The notes beneath the pieces were generated by a model. The model did not search any database, was not told where the DNA came from, and saw nothing but the letters and a program-made list of their open reading frames with translations. From Undaria pinnatifida (taxonomy: Eukaryota; Sar; Phaeophyceae; Laminariales; Alariaceae), in NCBI GenBank assembly GCA_012845835.1, contig JABAKD010000013.1, positions 2,708,415 through 2,772,414 of the forward strand: DNA of 64,000 nucleotides. Reading direction: 5' to 3'. The position numbers and the translations under genes were made by a program. Shown here piece by piece: positions 1 through 11,214 of the stretch; position 1 is the stretch's first letter, and each line of letters starts with the position of its first letter.

Positions 1-698
1 AGTATTGGATTGGCAGCACCGAAGTGAAAACGGAGACAGGACGGGCTATGAATTAAACTTGGCCCCCGGCACACTGTACGTTGCATCTACATACATACGA
101 AGAAATGCGTCCTGACAACGGCATGTTGATGCTTATTGGAAAGCATGGAGATGTCCATACTAGGGAGTACGTCCAGCCCATTCGCCCAAATGGCGCGGAC
201 TGGCCTTATGTTTTCGTTTTGAAGCAGGAGATCAACGGGTTGCGGCGCGCAAGCCCCCCTGCAGGGTGGGGTTGGCGTGGTTGGGTTCATTCCGCTGGGC
301 CGTCGCAAGCCGATAAAGAGGAAGACACGTGTTCCTCTGAAGTCATTTGCGTTTGTTTCTCCAGCCGTATGTTTGTGTATCTGTTTTGAAGTCCCATGTG
401 TGTATTTCGTATAGACTAGACATTGTCGTCAGCCGATTTCCTACTGAGCACCAATCACATGAATTCAGCGAGGCTACAGGCCCAAATGCAATAGTTTGAA
501 GCACGGCTGCAGTTTTGCCGCTGCTACTGCACTGTTGGTTCTAACGGTACTGAATGGTCGCTGGGAAACTGAGGGACTGGACGTAAAAAACACTCATTGT
601 CCTATTACATCGTTGTGGGTGAATGCGTCTATAATATGACAGCGCACACTTTTATCCAACGTGCGGCAGGGCAAGAACATGCCAAAAATGGGAACACA
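1..698. other. no gene recognised
   Basis: I see no gene here. A 102-codon open frame on the plus strand (81-389) is overlapped by an equally plausible frame on the minus strand. It has no recognisable domain, signal peptide or splice context, and is best read as chance. Confidence 0.5.
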
Positions 699-976
699 CA
701 AATGACCCAGGCTACGGTAGGGGGGTCCCCTTTTGGGCCTTTTATTTCAGTGGCTAGGAGTCACTCGCGCGAGTAACCCCTTTGTTCCTATGCAATCTTA
801 CGTTTTCTTTATGTTTCACATTGACGAAATCAATCCGCAATGCAAAGGTGATCTAAGCTGCGCCAAACGAAGTACCTTAACCATTTTCATCCGTAGGATA
901 CAGAGGTACTCGTGCGAGTGGCTCAAACACACCAGTGAAAATGGGGGTACCCCCCCTACCGTAGCCGTGGTCAAAT
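699..976. mobile_element. short inverted-repeat element (MITE or foldback type)
   Basis: The left end (about 699-728) and the right end (about 947-976) are inverted copies. Both contain GGCTACGGTAGGGGGGT when read inward, and the match extends outward through a TTTGACC/TGACCC-like stretch. A second inner inverted pair built on ACTCGNRCGAGT lies near 765 and 910. TA dinucleotides sit symmetrically at 713-714 and 962-963, which would suit a Tc1/mariner-like target, but the outer match means the true ends are uncertain. No transposase is encoded. A 108-codon frame at 733-1059 overlaps the element and is probably chance. Confidence 0.5.
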
Positions 977-2150
977 ATTCCAAAACCGAGGGCGCTGTCC
1001 GTGACCTAGCCAATGCTCGGTACCATTGGGTACGGCTAGGTGATATTAGGTGCTATTAGATTTTGTTTTTCGTTCGTGCTCGAGGTATACTAAGGTGAGC
1101 ACGCACTACGGGGCAGTTGTTCCTACGTTGTAGTGTCATACCGCGTCCGACCAACACCCCATCCACGCCGACTACTTGTCCGAAGGTCGCTTTGTCTGTT
1201 CGTGAAAATACATATTTACTAGAAGATAGAAGAAGCAGTGCCATCATCAGCCCTCGAAGAGCGACGCAACTGTAACAGTCGCTCGACACAGCAGAGGGCA
1301 CGGGAAACGGCTGCAGTTTATTGATGGTGTGCTCAATCTGCTGATGGTAATCTACCTGCTGTATACCTGGTATATGCATACGGTAGTATTACTGTACGAG
1401 GTGCGTGCAAAAACGTCAGTGAGTTGTAGCTAAAGGATACCCGGTTGTATCTGGCACACTTCTTCTCCAAGCTGTCCACACGGTCGCATCCACCCATCCA
1501 TGTCAGCTTTCTCCTATAATTCAGTGTGGCCATAACGCCATACGATCTCAACGAGTGGGTTTACTGCGTAAACGGAGGCAAGCAAACCTGCGAGCCCCGC
1601 CCGGGTAATCATGTCACAGTCGACGCCAGTTCACGCCACGGAGGTAGCCGCCGAGATAAATCCCATACGCGCTGCTCCCCAAGTTGATTGGGTCTTGTGC
1701 TCCTTCCTGCTCCGAAGCATGCTTTCGTATTGGTGCTGGTTCTTGCTGTTTCGTATTTGAAATTGTACGAAACGGGGAGTCGGCGAATTCCCCTCCACGG
1801 CTAGACGAGCGGCGGCAGTCAGTCCCAACGAGCAAGCCGCTTGGGACGATGCAGACGACGGTCTCCTGGTATCCTCAGTCTTTCTCCTTCAACGTATGTT
1901 CGCTGGCTTTAGGTTCATGGGGAACATGCACAATGACCGATGTGGCCTCGCTTCTCCAAGTAATTTACCGGTTCCAAATCATGGAGCCACGTCCGTACCA
2001 TCGAGGCCTCATATTCTGGAAACCTGATTATACTGTAGTACTAATAGGTACTCAACGAAGTGTAATTGGGCGCATTTACGATCTTAACGGTTAGCCTTTT
2101 TATTCGAAGATTAACATTTATCGACATTTATTATACGAAAAAACTACGCT
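977..2150. other. no gene recognised
   Basis: The stretch has mixed composition and no domain I can identify. The longest frame is 136 codons (plus strand, 1684-2094). It is Cys-rich near its start and matches no family I know. Two minus-strand frames overlap it, so coding cannot be claimed. Confidence 0.45.
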
Positions 2151-2154
2151 CCAT

Positions 2155-2385
2155 CTCTGAGATATAGAAAATTTGGTCGAAACGTATCTTTGCAAGCTGT
2201 GTGTGATACTCCGATCGCGCGTGTTGCGGGTTGTGTGTCGTCATTAATTAAGGATATAGGTCGGCGACTCCTTTTGCAACTGCAGAGCAGCTATCGGGGT
2301 CAACGGGGCGATGTTGGTCAGTATATGCGCGGAAACAAAAAAGCCGTTTCGGAGGGGAAAAAAAATGACGGCTGTGGAATGACAT
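2155..2385 (+). repeat. dispersed repeat R1, copy 1
   Basis: This stretch is clearly homologous to 11695-11905 and to the reverse complement of 59680-59830. Shared words include TTTGCAAGCTGTGTGTGATA, CTCCGATCGCGCG and AGGTCGGCGACTCC, in the same order and spacing. It carries no usable open frame. Here it occurs without the tRNA-derived head found with the 11.2 kb copy, so the module can be present on its own or has lost its head. Confidence 0.75.
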
Positions 2386-4242
2386 GTTTATACCGCATCA
2401 CCCAACACCTGGTTTTCGAGTAAACTAAACGCGCAAGTGTTTTGAACAGGCTCAGGTCTAGGTACCAAAGATATCTTTTTTTTGTTTAAATGTTTTCGTT
2501 CCGACGATTTCGGATAAGGAGCGCGTTCATTGAGAACGTATTTTAGACGAAAAATGATGCCTCTACCGTAGCACGCGTGGTTAGTATAATGGTACAACAC
2601 GGGCTAGCTCCTCAGCTGAGATTCCCCGTAGGTGGGATGGCTTGGTCATAGGCGCAGAGGTACGGCCTCCATTGTAGTACGCATTTTTCGCAGACGCAAT
2701 GCCCTTTGATGTGTAGTCTATGCACTTTGAATAAGATCAGTTGCATGTCACCGAGGGTTGTTGTTGTATTAACGACTGTCCTTACGGTGTATGTCCTTCA
2801 GGGGTGGTGTCATTTTTGTGAACCGGAATATATGACCGGCTGGTACCAACACTCTCGGCGTGGGTAGATATATATATATATATAATTATTTTTTTTTCAT
2901 CATTTCCGAAAATGCATCCTCCGTCTTATCTCCATATTATCTCTAAGTGACCCCGTGGTATACCACGGTTTATGGTGAAGTTCCTCAGTTGATGAACCTT
3001 CGACAGTGGGACGTGTTTTAATAAAATCGTGTTCGAATAATATCGTTGCCATGGGTGCACACGTTCGTGGCTGTCAACCACGGAAAAACGAATGATGATG
3101 GCGAATGCTATGATGATAACGGCACGAGTAGAATCTGATATTTCCGATGTCTTTGCTCGAATATGTCATTACCACACCAAACCGCCGACGTGCAAGTCCG
3201 ATGGGACGCATGTTGCGAAAGAAGCGCACAAATGAGTCATCCCACGGTAGGGTATTGTTTCTGGTCGTTTGAACTCCTCGAGTGGGTAACTACCGGTTAG
3301 GCTTACACACCTTTACGACTAGTTTTCAGATCTTTAGGACTACATAATTTACCGTATGAACGAGTTGGCCGGGTCGCGAGAATATATGCCATCGAAGTCA
3401 TGATTCGGACGAGATGTGGAGGCCGTCGTGTTGGAACCTAAGAAACTTCCGCTACACCCCTATCGGTCAATGACTCTGTCTTTCCAAATTCACATATTCC
3501 AAACTCTCTGCCTGGCCAGACCCCCGCCCATGACAATGTTCAGATCGGCCCGGCCCGGTGTTGTCGGCAATTATAGCCAATGCCATGACTTGATTTTGAC
3601 GGTGTCTTGCACCACAAAAACCTGTATGGTGCCAACGAGACGAACAGGCGGGTTGATTTCCCTAGCGGTACCAAGTATCTGTAGTCCTAGGTGGCGAGCC
3701 ACGACGACGACAGGAAACGACGAAGTTCAAGAAAATATCTTTGGATATTCGACTCAAAAAAATTGAAAAGCACAAACAGATTATCTGTCCAGAGACGATA
3801 AATTATATAAGACAGATTTTATTGATAAACCTGAAACGGGAGTCATCGCCATTACCCAACCCACTGCATGGAAAAATAAACGTCCGCATCTACATCCATC
3901 TCGGTCGAAAAGTATCTCAAACCGACGTACGCGGTGTGCAATCTGCGACCCTTGGGCGAAACTCGAAGAAGCAGAAGCGCAAAAATCAGTTTAAAAATAA
4001 AACTTACATGCAAAATCGGGTATACCCTGGAGAATACGAGACAAAATCGGCGCCCGCCAATCAGACGTGAGAATATTACAACAAAAAAACAAAAAAGAAA
4101 CCGCTGAAATATGTATATGACACGGCTATATTGTATAAACGGCAGTTCTATTGTTTACCCCCAAACAAAGTCCAACTACACGGGATGAACAACGTTCTGA
4201 AACAGCAGGGAAGCGTCAAACACAATGAAACTGTACTTGTCG
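2386..4242. other. no gene recognised
   Basis: This is AT-rich non-coding sequence with a (TA)n run near 2870 followed by a T tract. Frames of 116 codons (3416-3766) and 109 codons (3741-4070) on the plus strand show no known domain; the second is Lys/Asn-rich, as expected from AT-rich DNA. I found no splice-supported exon chain. Confidence 0.45.
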
Positions 4243-4304
4243 TACATACACCAGGTTACAACCGTTCGAGTCTTACATACACCAGGTTACAACCGTTCGA
4301 GTCT
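4243..4304 (+). repeat. 31-bp perfect tandem duplication
   Basis: Two adjacent 31-bp copies (4243-4273 and 4274-4304) begin with TACATACACCAGGTTACAAC. The duplication abuts the first base of the satellite array, so it may be a footprint of the array junction. Confidence 0.85.
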
Positions 4305-4731
4305 ACGGTACTTATTGGGTATGTACGGTGCGGGATGATATGAAATGCAATGTAATGGGGTCGTGGGTGTATATTGGTTAGGGTTAGTAGGTGGGTCAGG
4401 AGAGTTAGTGAGGCTACTGCTGGATGTGTGTTGGGATAGGATCGTTGGGCGAGGGAAGGCGAGCCATTAGGGTTAGCTGCTTGGGCGGCGCGGGATACAC
4501 TTGATCTAACTATGGGATGTGACGGAATGCATTTTTTTTACCGTATGTGATTTTAGCTTCGGTATCTTTTTTTGGATACCTTGAGATGCAACATCTGTAA
4601 CCGTCATTTTGTTGGAACGGTACTTATTGGGTATGTACGGTGCGGGATGATATGAAATGCAATGTAATGGGGTCGTGGGTGTATATTGGTTAGGGTTAGT
4701 AGGTGGGTCAGGAGAGTTAGTGAGGCTACTG
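4305..4731 (+). repeat. satellite array, left block (about 310-bp monomer)
   Basis: One full monomer and part of a second are present. The word ACGGTACTTATTGGGTATGT occurs at about 4308 and again at about 4618, a spacing of 309-310 bp. The monomer is the same family as the large array at 22.7-46.0 kb and has the same orientation. Each copy carries GGTTAGGGTTAG, which resembles two telomere repeats. The block ends abruptly at a run of Ns. Confidence 0.9.
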
Positions 4732-5231
4732 NNNNNNNNNNNNNNNNNNNNNNNNNNNNNNNNNNNNNNNNNNNNNNNNNNNNNNNNNNNNNNNNNNNNN
4801 NNNNNNNNNNNNNNNNNNNNNNNNNNNNNNNNNNNNNNNNNNNNNNNNNNNNNNNNNNNNNNNNNNNNNNNNNNNNNNNNNNNNNNNNNNNNNNNNNNNN
4901 NNNNNNNNNNNNNNNNNNNNNNNNNNNNNNNNNNNNNNNNNNNNNNNNNNNNNNNNNNNNNNNNNNNNNNNNNNNNNNNNNNNNNNNNNNNNNNNNNNNN
5001 NNNNNNNNNNNNNNNNNNNNNNNNNNNNNNNNNNNNNNNNNNNNNNNNNNNNNNNNNNNNNNNNNNNNNNNNNNNNNNNNNNNNNNNNNNNNNNNNNNNN
5101 NNNNNNNNNNNNNNNNNNNNNNNNNNNNNNNNNNNNNNNNNNNNNNNNNNNNNNNNNNNNNNNNNNNNNNNNNNNNNNNNNNNNNNNNNNNNNNNNNNNN
5201 NNNNNNNNNNNNNNNNNNNNNNNNNNNNNNN
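4732..5231. other. assembly gap (500 N)
   Basis: There are exactly 500 unresolved bases, which suggests a placeholder of arbitrary size. Satellite lies to the left and the interior of a retroelement to the right. The 5' part of the DIRS-like element is missing here. Confidence 0.99.
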
Positions 5232-6320
5232 GAGGGGGACCCAGCGTGGGTGGTTCTCTTCATGGATGATGCGGTTTCGGTGGAGGTGCAGTGGGAAGCA
5301 GGCGGGGGAAGGTGCTTAGTGCTGTCGCAGGCGCTGGCGTCGAATCACCACCAAGCGATGGGGGAGAGGGCAGTGGGAGAGGAGCCTCTGCTGTCATAAA
5401 AAAATAAAAAAGGTGACGGATTGGGCCCACCGGCAGGAGGTACTGGGTTTTGACTTAGACACGGAGAGAATGACGATGTCCTTGTCGGGAAGGAAGATCA
5501 AGGAGCTACGGGAGATGCTCCAGGAGTGGCCCGAGGAGAGGAGCAAGGCGACGGTACGGGACGTCCTCGTGCTGGCAGGCAAACTGCACCACGTGGCGTA
5601 CGTGATTAGACCAGGGCGGTATTTCGTGCGGCGGCTTCTGCAGATGAGCAAGCTGCATCTGAATGGGCAGGAGAAAAGGGGGGGGGGGGGGGGCATGGGG
5701 AAAGGACAGGAAGAAGGCAGAGGCAAGGAGGGTGGTATATCTGACGGAAGAGTTCATGGCGGACGTGGAATGGTGGAGATGGTGCCTGACGGAGGGCTTG
5801 GCCGGGCGGGGGGAAGAGTTGGCGGCACCGTTCTTCCGGTTCGTGAAACAGCCTCATAAAAGGACCTGGTTTTCCGACGCATCATTCGAGGCAGTAGGGG
5901 GGCTATGTTTGGAAACGGGGGTGTACTGGAGGTACAACCTGACCGGGGAAGAGAGAGCGAGGACGGTCAGGAGCAGGAGAAGGGAGCACGTGAACAGGCT
6001 GTCCATCAATGTTCTGGAGCTGCTCGGGATGGTGATGACGGCCTTCGTGATGATTGTGATCAGGAAGGATAGGCCGGGGAGGGTGGGAGAGCCAGTACTG
6101 ATGAGGGGGGATAGCTCGTCGGCGGTTCAGTGGGTGAAGAATTGCAAGGGGGAAAAGGGGAAGTGAGATCGGGAGGGATGAATGAGAATTTTGGGGGTGT
6201 TGGAGCAGATTGGGGGGTGGTGCTTCCAGGCGAAGCACGTATGGGGGGTGGAGAACGGGTTAGCAGACGGGATAACGAAGGTGGAAGGAAGACGAAATCC
6301 AATCGAGGCTGACCAAAGAA
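5232..6320 (+). pseudogene. DIRS-like retroelement: reverse transcriptase and RNase H (truncated, frameshifted)
   Basis: This is the C-terminal half of the polymerase of a tyrosine-recombinase retroelement. It opens on the reverse transcriptase active site, F-M-D-D at 5259-5270. The connection region follows, with GFDLDTERM, then ATVRDVLVLAGKLHH and RPGRYFVRRL (about 5440-5640). RNase H then shows SDASFEAVGG (first Asp at 5876), NVLELLGMVMTAF, RGDSSSAVQWV (about 6100) and ENGLADGIT (about 6255-6285), the usual order of acidic residues. The frame is broken by a stop and A-rich insertion near 5397-5412, by a run of about 16 G at 5680-5694, and again near 6165. The 5' end is lost in the gap. The family match rests on motif order, not on a search. 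Confidence 0.8.
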
Positions 6321-7430
6321 TGCCCTGCCGTCCCGTGGCAGGTCCATGAGCTTGGACCGGAAGGAGAGGGAGATGTGTTCGGAGATTTTGCACGCGGCTA
6401 CGGACTTGGGCGGGTTGCGAAGTCGACTAGGAAAGACTTATGCGCAAGGTTGGAGAATGTGGGTGAGTTGGAGGACTGATGAGGGGAAAAGGGAACTGGT
6501 TAGGGAAGGAACTGGACGAGTGGGAGCTGGTGGAGGAGCTGACAGAGTTCATGGCCTACTGCTGCGCGGAAAGGAAGAATAAGGAGGCGACAGTGGCAGG
6601 GAAGCTGATGGCGGTTAACTTTTATCACGAGCAGTGGGGGGGGCTGTCGCTGCCGCTGCAACACTTCAGGATTCAGGCAGTGAAGAAGGGAATCAGGAGG
6701 GCGCATGCGGAGGCGGAGAACCAGGCACGGGTAAGGAGGCCGCTGACGTGGGAGATGATCAGAGTGATGGAGGAGAGTATCGGCGCGTGGGGGGTAGGGG
6801 GAAGGATCGTGTGGATCGGGCTGGCACTGACGTATCAGCTGCTGCTGAGGGCTTCGGAACTATTCGCGGAGGAAGGAGGAAAGGTGCATGAGGTTTACTG
6901 CTTGAGGAGGGGGGATGTGGCTTTCTTCGAGAAAGGGGTGCAGCTGGGACCGGGAGGGAAGGAAGCCGCGAATATGGTGGAGATTCGCTTCAAGGGGGGC
7001 AAGGGAGACAAGGGGAGAAAAGGCACGGTAGCCGTGAGAACAAAGGTTCGGGGGGCGTCGGAGGGGGGGTGGAAGGGAACGTAGTGGACCTGATGGCGGA
7101 GCTTGTAGGCTACTACGGGGAGACGGTTCCGGGGGGGGAAAACGCCCAGCTGATGACATACAGGAGTGGGGGAAGATGAAAGGTATGGACGAAAGGGCAA
7201 GCGATGTTTTGCTTAAGGAGCGGTCTGGAGAGAGTGGGGAGGAAATGGAAGAATCAAAAGAAAGGGCAGTGGGAGAGCTGGTTCCAGAGGAATTCGCGCT
7301 GCATTCCGGAAGAATAGGGGAAGCGACAAGGCTGGCGGAGATGGGAGCACAACCGTGGGTGATCTAGAGAAGGAAGGTGGGCGTCGCAGGCATTCATGGG
7401 GTACGTGAGATCGAATATGGAAGACCCCCT
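6321..7430 (+). pseudogene. DIRS-like retroelement: tyrosine recombinase (frameshifted)
   Basis: This would be the integrase of the DIRS-like element. It follows the RNase H directly. An N-terminal helical region (about 6350-6480, with LRSRLGKTYAQGW) leads to a core-binding part (6479-6760). The catalytic domain begins with LALTYQLLLRASELF (about 6818-6862), which holds the first Arg of the family. Further on, LHSGRIGEATRLAEMGAQPW supplies His-x-x-Arg at 7302-7313. After a one-base shift with an in-frame stop, GRW (7372-7380) and a Tyr in the FMGYV context (7402-7404) complete the Arg-His-Arg-Trp-Tyr set. At least three frame changes and several stops make it inactive as read, unless homopolymer sequencing errors explain them. 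A plain phage-type integrase is less likely because of the linked RNase H. Confidence 0.78.
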
Positions 7431-7439
7431 CTGGGTGTC

Positions 7440-8035
7440 AAGGATATTGGTAGGGAGGTCAGGAGCGCCGGGCAGACAGCCGGGGCAAGGGAAGAGATGG
7501 GGGGGGCGAAAGGGGGGGGGGGGGGGGTGGGGGCGACGGTAGAATAGGGTAGGCGCGGGGCGTAGAACGCGGCCTCCGAATGGGCTTCTGGTCGTTGAGG
7601 TTAGCTGTCGGGTAGGGGGGGTAGGTCAGCCGCGTACAATAGCTGGGAGAGGGAGCGGGGGAGGGAGAGGGGGGCAAGGAAAACCGGACGAGGGTGAGCC
7701 GTCAGTTTCCACCCCCCCACCCTCCCCCGCGGGGCGTGGGGAACACCATGATATTAATGAACACGCATATTTTCGTGAAGAGGCGACCAAAAGTTTTTTT
7801 TGTGTTTTAGTATATAGTCTACTCGTTTCCCCCCCCCCCCTCCCCCCCCCCCCCCTTCCCCCCCCCCTCCCCTCCTTCCCCCCCCACCTCCCCCCTCCCC
7901 CCCCCCCTCCCCCACCTCTCCCCTCTCCCCCTCCCTCCCCCCCCCCCTCCCCCCCCCCCCCCACCCCCCCCCCCCCTCCCCCCCCCCCCCCACCCCCCCC
8001 CCCCCTCCCCCCCCCCCACCCCCCTTTTTTCGTTT
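7440..8035. repeat. low-complexity G-rich and C-rich tracts
   Basis: A G run with few interruptions lies at 7499-7530. From about 7830 to 8024 the plus strand is almost pure C with scattered T and A. Read on the minus strand, the latter is nearly 200 bases of G runs, with very high potential for G-quadruplex structure. Between them lies about 250 bp of mixed sequence with no gene. Apparent long Gly-rich frames here are a product of composition. Confidence 0.9.
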
Positions 8036-8159
8036 TATCTAGTCTAGACTATATATTGAACACATGATAATGCTACTCACCTTTCGCATGACTCAATCAC
8101 CTTGCTGTATTATTGGCAATCAATGATCGAATCTTTGTCTCCTCTAAGTTTGTGACCAC

Positions 8160-8245
8160 CACAAAGCCCGACACTACTATTATTTTATAAAAATATTTCA
8201 AGGACGTCAGCCGTGAGTTCGACGAATTCCGGGTCTTATAACAAG
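8160..8245 (+). repeat. dispersed repeat R1, partial copy
   Basis: The stretch with TTATAAAAATATTTCAAGGA and GTGAGTTCGACGAATTCC is the reverse complement of 49112-49175, allowing a few changes. It corresponds to the front of the R1 module as seen at 11660-11715. Only the front part is present. Confidence 0.6.
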
Positions 8246-8938
8246 AGAGGGTCGGAAAAAAAATGGAAAACAAAGTGAAAATGGTCAGGGGCGGTTGCTC
8301 ATGGTTTGGGCGTGCTTCCAGGATTTTTAGTTCGACAAAATAAATATATATAAAATCCTTCTTTGGTGTCAGGTATTTGGTCAGGAGTTTTTTGTCTCGG
8401 CCGAAGTATGCGATTCGCGGAACTGGAATTCTCGGTCGAATATAGCTTGGTTCGAGCGCCGCCTTCGGGGGGCGGCTCCAACGCCCCTCGCCGTTCCGTG
8501 TCCGTTCCGCACATCGACGTGAACGCGGACGGATGCCGAGCGAGACAAGCGAGAAGTTGCAAAAATACCATATGTCGAGGAGGATTTTCGGAGATTTCGG
8601 ATGTATCTTTAGACTATGTCTGCAACGCCTGGATTATTTACAAAATTGGCATCATTTCCAAACGGTACTTGATAGTGTTTGGATTTTTGCGGTGGCATAC
8701 TCTCGAGCGTTAGTTTCTTTGCTGTACTTTTTTACTAGCTCGTTTGGTTTCCTGCCCGGCCTTTTTATTGCTTTTGTTTCTGCTCGTTTTGCCAGCTGGA
8801 AACTCATTTTTTCAGTGTGTGTTCACCTAATGAAACGTGACACAAGTTACCGACGATATCCAACAACTTCGCGACACAAATTACCGACGGCAAGACGTTT
8901 CGTGACAAAGTAACTCCCAAAGCATGATATTTCCACGT
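8246..8938. other. no gene recognised
   Basis: Overlapping frames of 116 codons (8363-8713) and 126 codons (8533-8913) lie on the plus strand. Both are rich in aromatic residues and lack known motifs. A minus-strand frame overlaps each of them. No function can be offered. Confidence 0.4.
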
Positions 8939-9872
8939 AACAGAATCTCGACACAAAACCAAGCAGCAGGTAGAGCCGTTTCTTCGGCCTTTGGCCCTGG
9001 CTTTAGCATGGCCGCTGACACTCCAGGCAGCCTCTGCTGTAGGCATGTACGAGTGCGGTTGATTCGCAGCGAACTTTCCCGCTGTGCTCGCTTCTATGTG
9101 GCCATTGTCCATGCCATTTCATGTCACCTCCCTTCTGTTTTGAGCTCGTCGTCGTGCCGTCGAGGTACGAGGAAACCCTTACGTACTGGGTGAGAACAGC
9201 AGTATGTACGACGGGCATGAATGCCAACTGACGACATTGGCAAACACACAACATCAGGTGCAGCAGCAGTAGCCGAAGGGCGAAACTTCAGGCACATACT
9301 GCAGCAACGAGTAGCAACCAGAACCACAGCAGATAGCTCAAAGTGCAGTACGAGTGCAGTTGGCAAGTTTAGTCGTACACGCATCACTCTGTCCAATATA
9401 TAACAGAATCTCGAGACAAAACCAAGCAGCAGGTAGAAGAGCCGTCTCTTCGGCCTTTGGCCCTGGCTTTAGCACGGCCGCTGACACTCCAGGCAGCCTC
9501 TGCTGTAGGCATGTACGAGTGCGGTTGATTCGCAGCGAACTTTCCCGCTGTGCTCGCTTCTATGTGGCCATTGTCCATGCCATTTCATGTCACCTCCCTT
9601 CTGTTTTGAGCTCGTCGTCGTGCCGTCGAGGTACGAGGAAACCCGTACGTACTGGGTGAGAACAGCAGTATGTACGACGAGCATGAACGCCAACTGACGA
9701 CATTGGCAAACACACAACATCAGGTGCAGCAGCAGTAGCCGAAGGGCGAAACTTCTAGCACACACTGCAGCAACTAGTAGCAACCAGAACCACAGCAGAT
9801 AGCTCAAAGTGCAGTACGAGTGCCGTTGGCAAGTTTAGTCTTACACGCATCACTCTGTTCAATATATAACAA
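8939..9872 (+). repeat. 473-bp tandem duplication
   Basis: Two copies lie head to tail: 8939-9411 and 9412-9872. Both begin AACAGAATCTCG and end near TGTYCAATATATAAC. They differ by a handful of substitutions and small indels, so the event is fairly recent. Frames of 80-110 codons in both copies are on both strands and match nothing I know. The duplicated unit could be a gene fragment or a non-coding repeat; I cannot tell which. Confidence 0.85.
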
Positions 9873-10384
9873 CCGTTTTATGTTCATATTGATGGAGAAA
9901 AAAATATTACATTTCCTGTGAGAATGAAACGTCGTACGAGCGGACGTTCTGATTCTGGTGTGCTGCTGCCGTGAGACGATCGAGCACACCGCATGTTTTA
10001 CCCAAACAAGAGCCAACAAGAGGCAGCGCGCAGGGCCCCCCAACACAGAGACACGTGACAACCACGGCTAGCTGTCGATCGCGTAATTGGCCGGTAGTCC
10101 GTGCTTCGGTGGGTGTATCGGAAGTCGTTCGTAGTACTGCTGTAGATCGTTTAAAAACCACGTGGCACCCCGTTCTGGTGGCAGACTCGCCAGTAGACCC
10201 CCCAAAATTGATTTACCTTTTCATTTTCTTGGCCCCATGCACCCATTTTCTTTCCTTTCTCTTCTTTGTTTGTTTCTTTTTTCCAATTGACTTGCGTCTG
10301 TTGTGCGTATGCGTAGTGATAGATACCACATGTAATATATATGTGGTAGTCTTTCTTGGGTGGCAAGCGGTATAGTCGGTTTTT
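9873..10384. other. no gene recognised
   Basis: This holds a 134-codon plus-strand frame (9971-10375) whose C-terminal half is strongly hydrophobic, from about FIFLAPCTHFLSFLFF onward. The hydrophobicity follows from a T-rich stretch, and minus-strand frames overlap it. A membrane protein cannot be excluded, but nothing else supports one. Confidence 0.35.
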
Positions 10385-10625
10385 CCAGGCGCGAGTAATG
10401 AGACGTATGCACCGGTATGGACCTGGCACATCCTAGACTCACTCCCGATTTCACTCTTATATGTTTCTGGTGGAGGCATGAATTGCTTCAGCTGTGATTT
10501 ATGCGTGTACCACCTTTGGTTGTTTGTGTTTTTCCGCTAGGGTATTCCTCAGCTCCAGAGTGACTGGAGCCTGTCCTGTGACCAGGAACTTGATTATGCG
10601 AGTTAATGTGAGAACGACAACAACA
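10385..10625 (+). repeat. dispersed repeat R2, copy 1
   Basis: This is homologous to 16868-17105 over its whole length. Shared words include CCTGGAGCCTGTC/GGAGCCTGTCCTGTG, CCAGAGTG and TAATGTGAGA, in the same order, with an estimated 25-30% divergence by eye. It is followed by a (CAA)n run at 10617-10636. No coding capacity was recognised. Confidence 0.7.
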
Positions 10626-11214
10626 ACAACAACAACTGAAATATTGCCTGTTTCTTGACCTTTCAGCTGCTTCCTGCAAATTTGGATTTTTTCTGCCAAC
10701 ACGATTTTGAACTTTTTCGCGATTTTTTCTTCTTGTTTGTCTAGTAAGTTGAACTTCCTACCATTTGCCGCTAATTTGCCGCATGTGCATGAGTTGCGGA
10801 ACGGTCCAGCTTTAGCTTTTCTTTGATTCGCACCATTTGTTTTGTACATGACGAAGCTTCATCGGCTGAGATCTGGGCTTAGCTCATCAGCTCGACACCG
10901 CCCAGCACCCCATCGCAGCGCTATAGTTTACAGCAACGAAGCGCCGTGCAGTGCCCTGCGATGCCCTACGGCTCAGCTCAGCAGCGCACCGCAGCGCAGC
11001 GCTAGCTCAGCAGAGCGAAGCGCTATGCTTTGCCGTGCTCTGCCGTCGCGGTCGTTCGTTATTCATGATATCTAAAACTCCGCGTACGCTGATATTTAGG
11101 TATTTGGCGCTTTATTCTATACATATCGCGTCAACCATCGTAATACCATACAATATGGGGAAGGGAATGTAATCTCTATGCAAAGATCCTGTTTTGTTTT
11201 AATCAATTGTCAGC
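10626..11214. other. no gene; GC-skewed CAGCG-rich stretch
   Basis: After a (CAA)n microsatellite, the sequence is unassigned to about 10860. From about 10860 to 11050 the DNA is a loose repetition of GCTCAGC and GCAGCGC words, which gives Ser/Ala-rich frames with no domain. No exon was recognised. Confidence 0.5.

Larger units (their letters stand above)
5232..7450 (+). mobile_element. DIRS-like tyrosine-recombinase retrotransposon, 5'-truncated remnant
   Basis: The order RT, RNase H, tyrosine recombinase on one strand is characteristic of DIRS-type elements, which use a tyrosine recombinase instead of a DDE integrase and lack ordinary LTRs. G homopolymers become frequent towards the 3' end (7499-7530). 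I could not identify the terminal or internal complementary repeats of the class, so the right end is approximate and the left end is in the gap. Confidence 0.72.

Noticed and set aside
4604-5399. Open frames of about 220-240 codons crossing the first gap
   Set aside because: They consist mostly of unresolved bases; the same applies to the frames crossing the second gap (21981-22738).
7626-8019. Gly-rich minus-strand frames across the C tract
   Set aside because: Pure composition effect of a homopolymer-like region.
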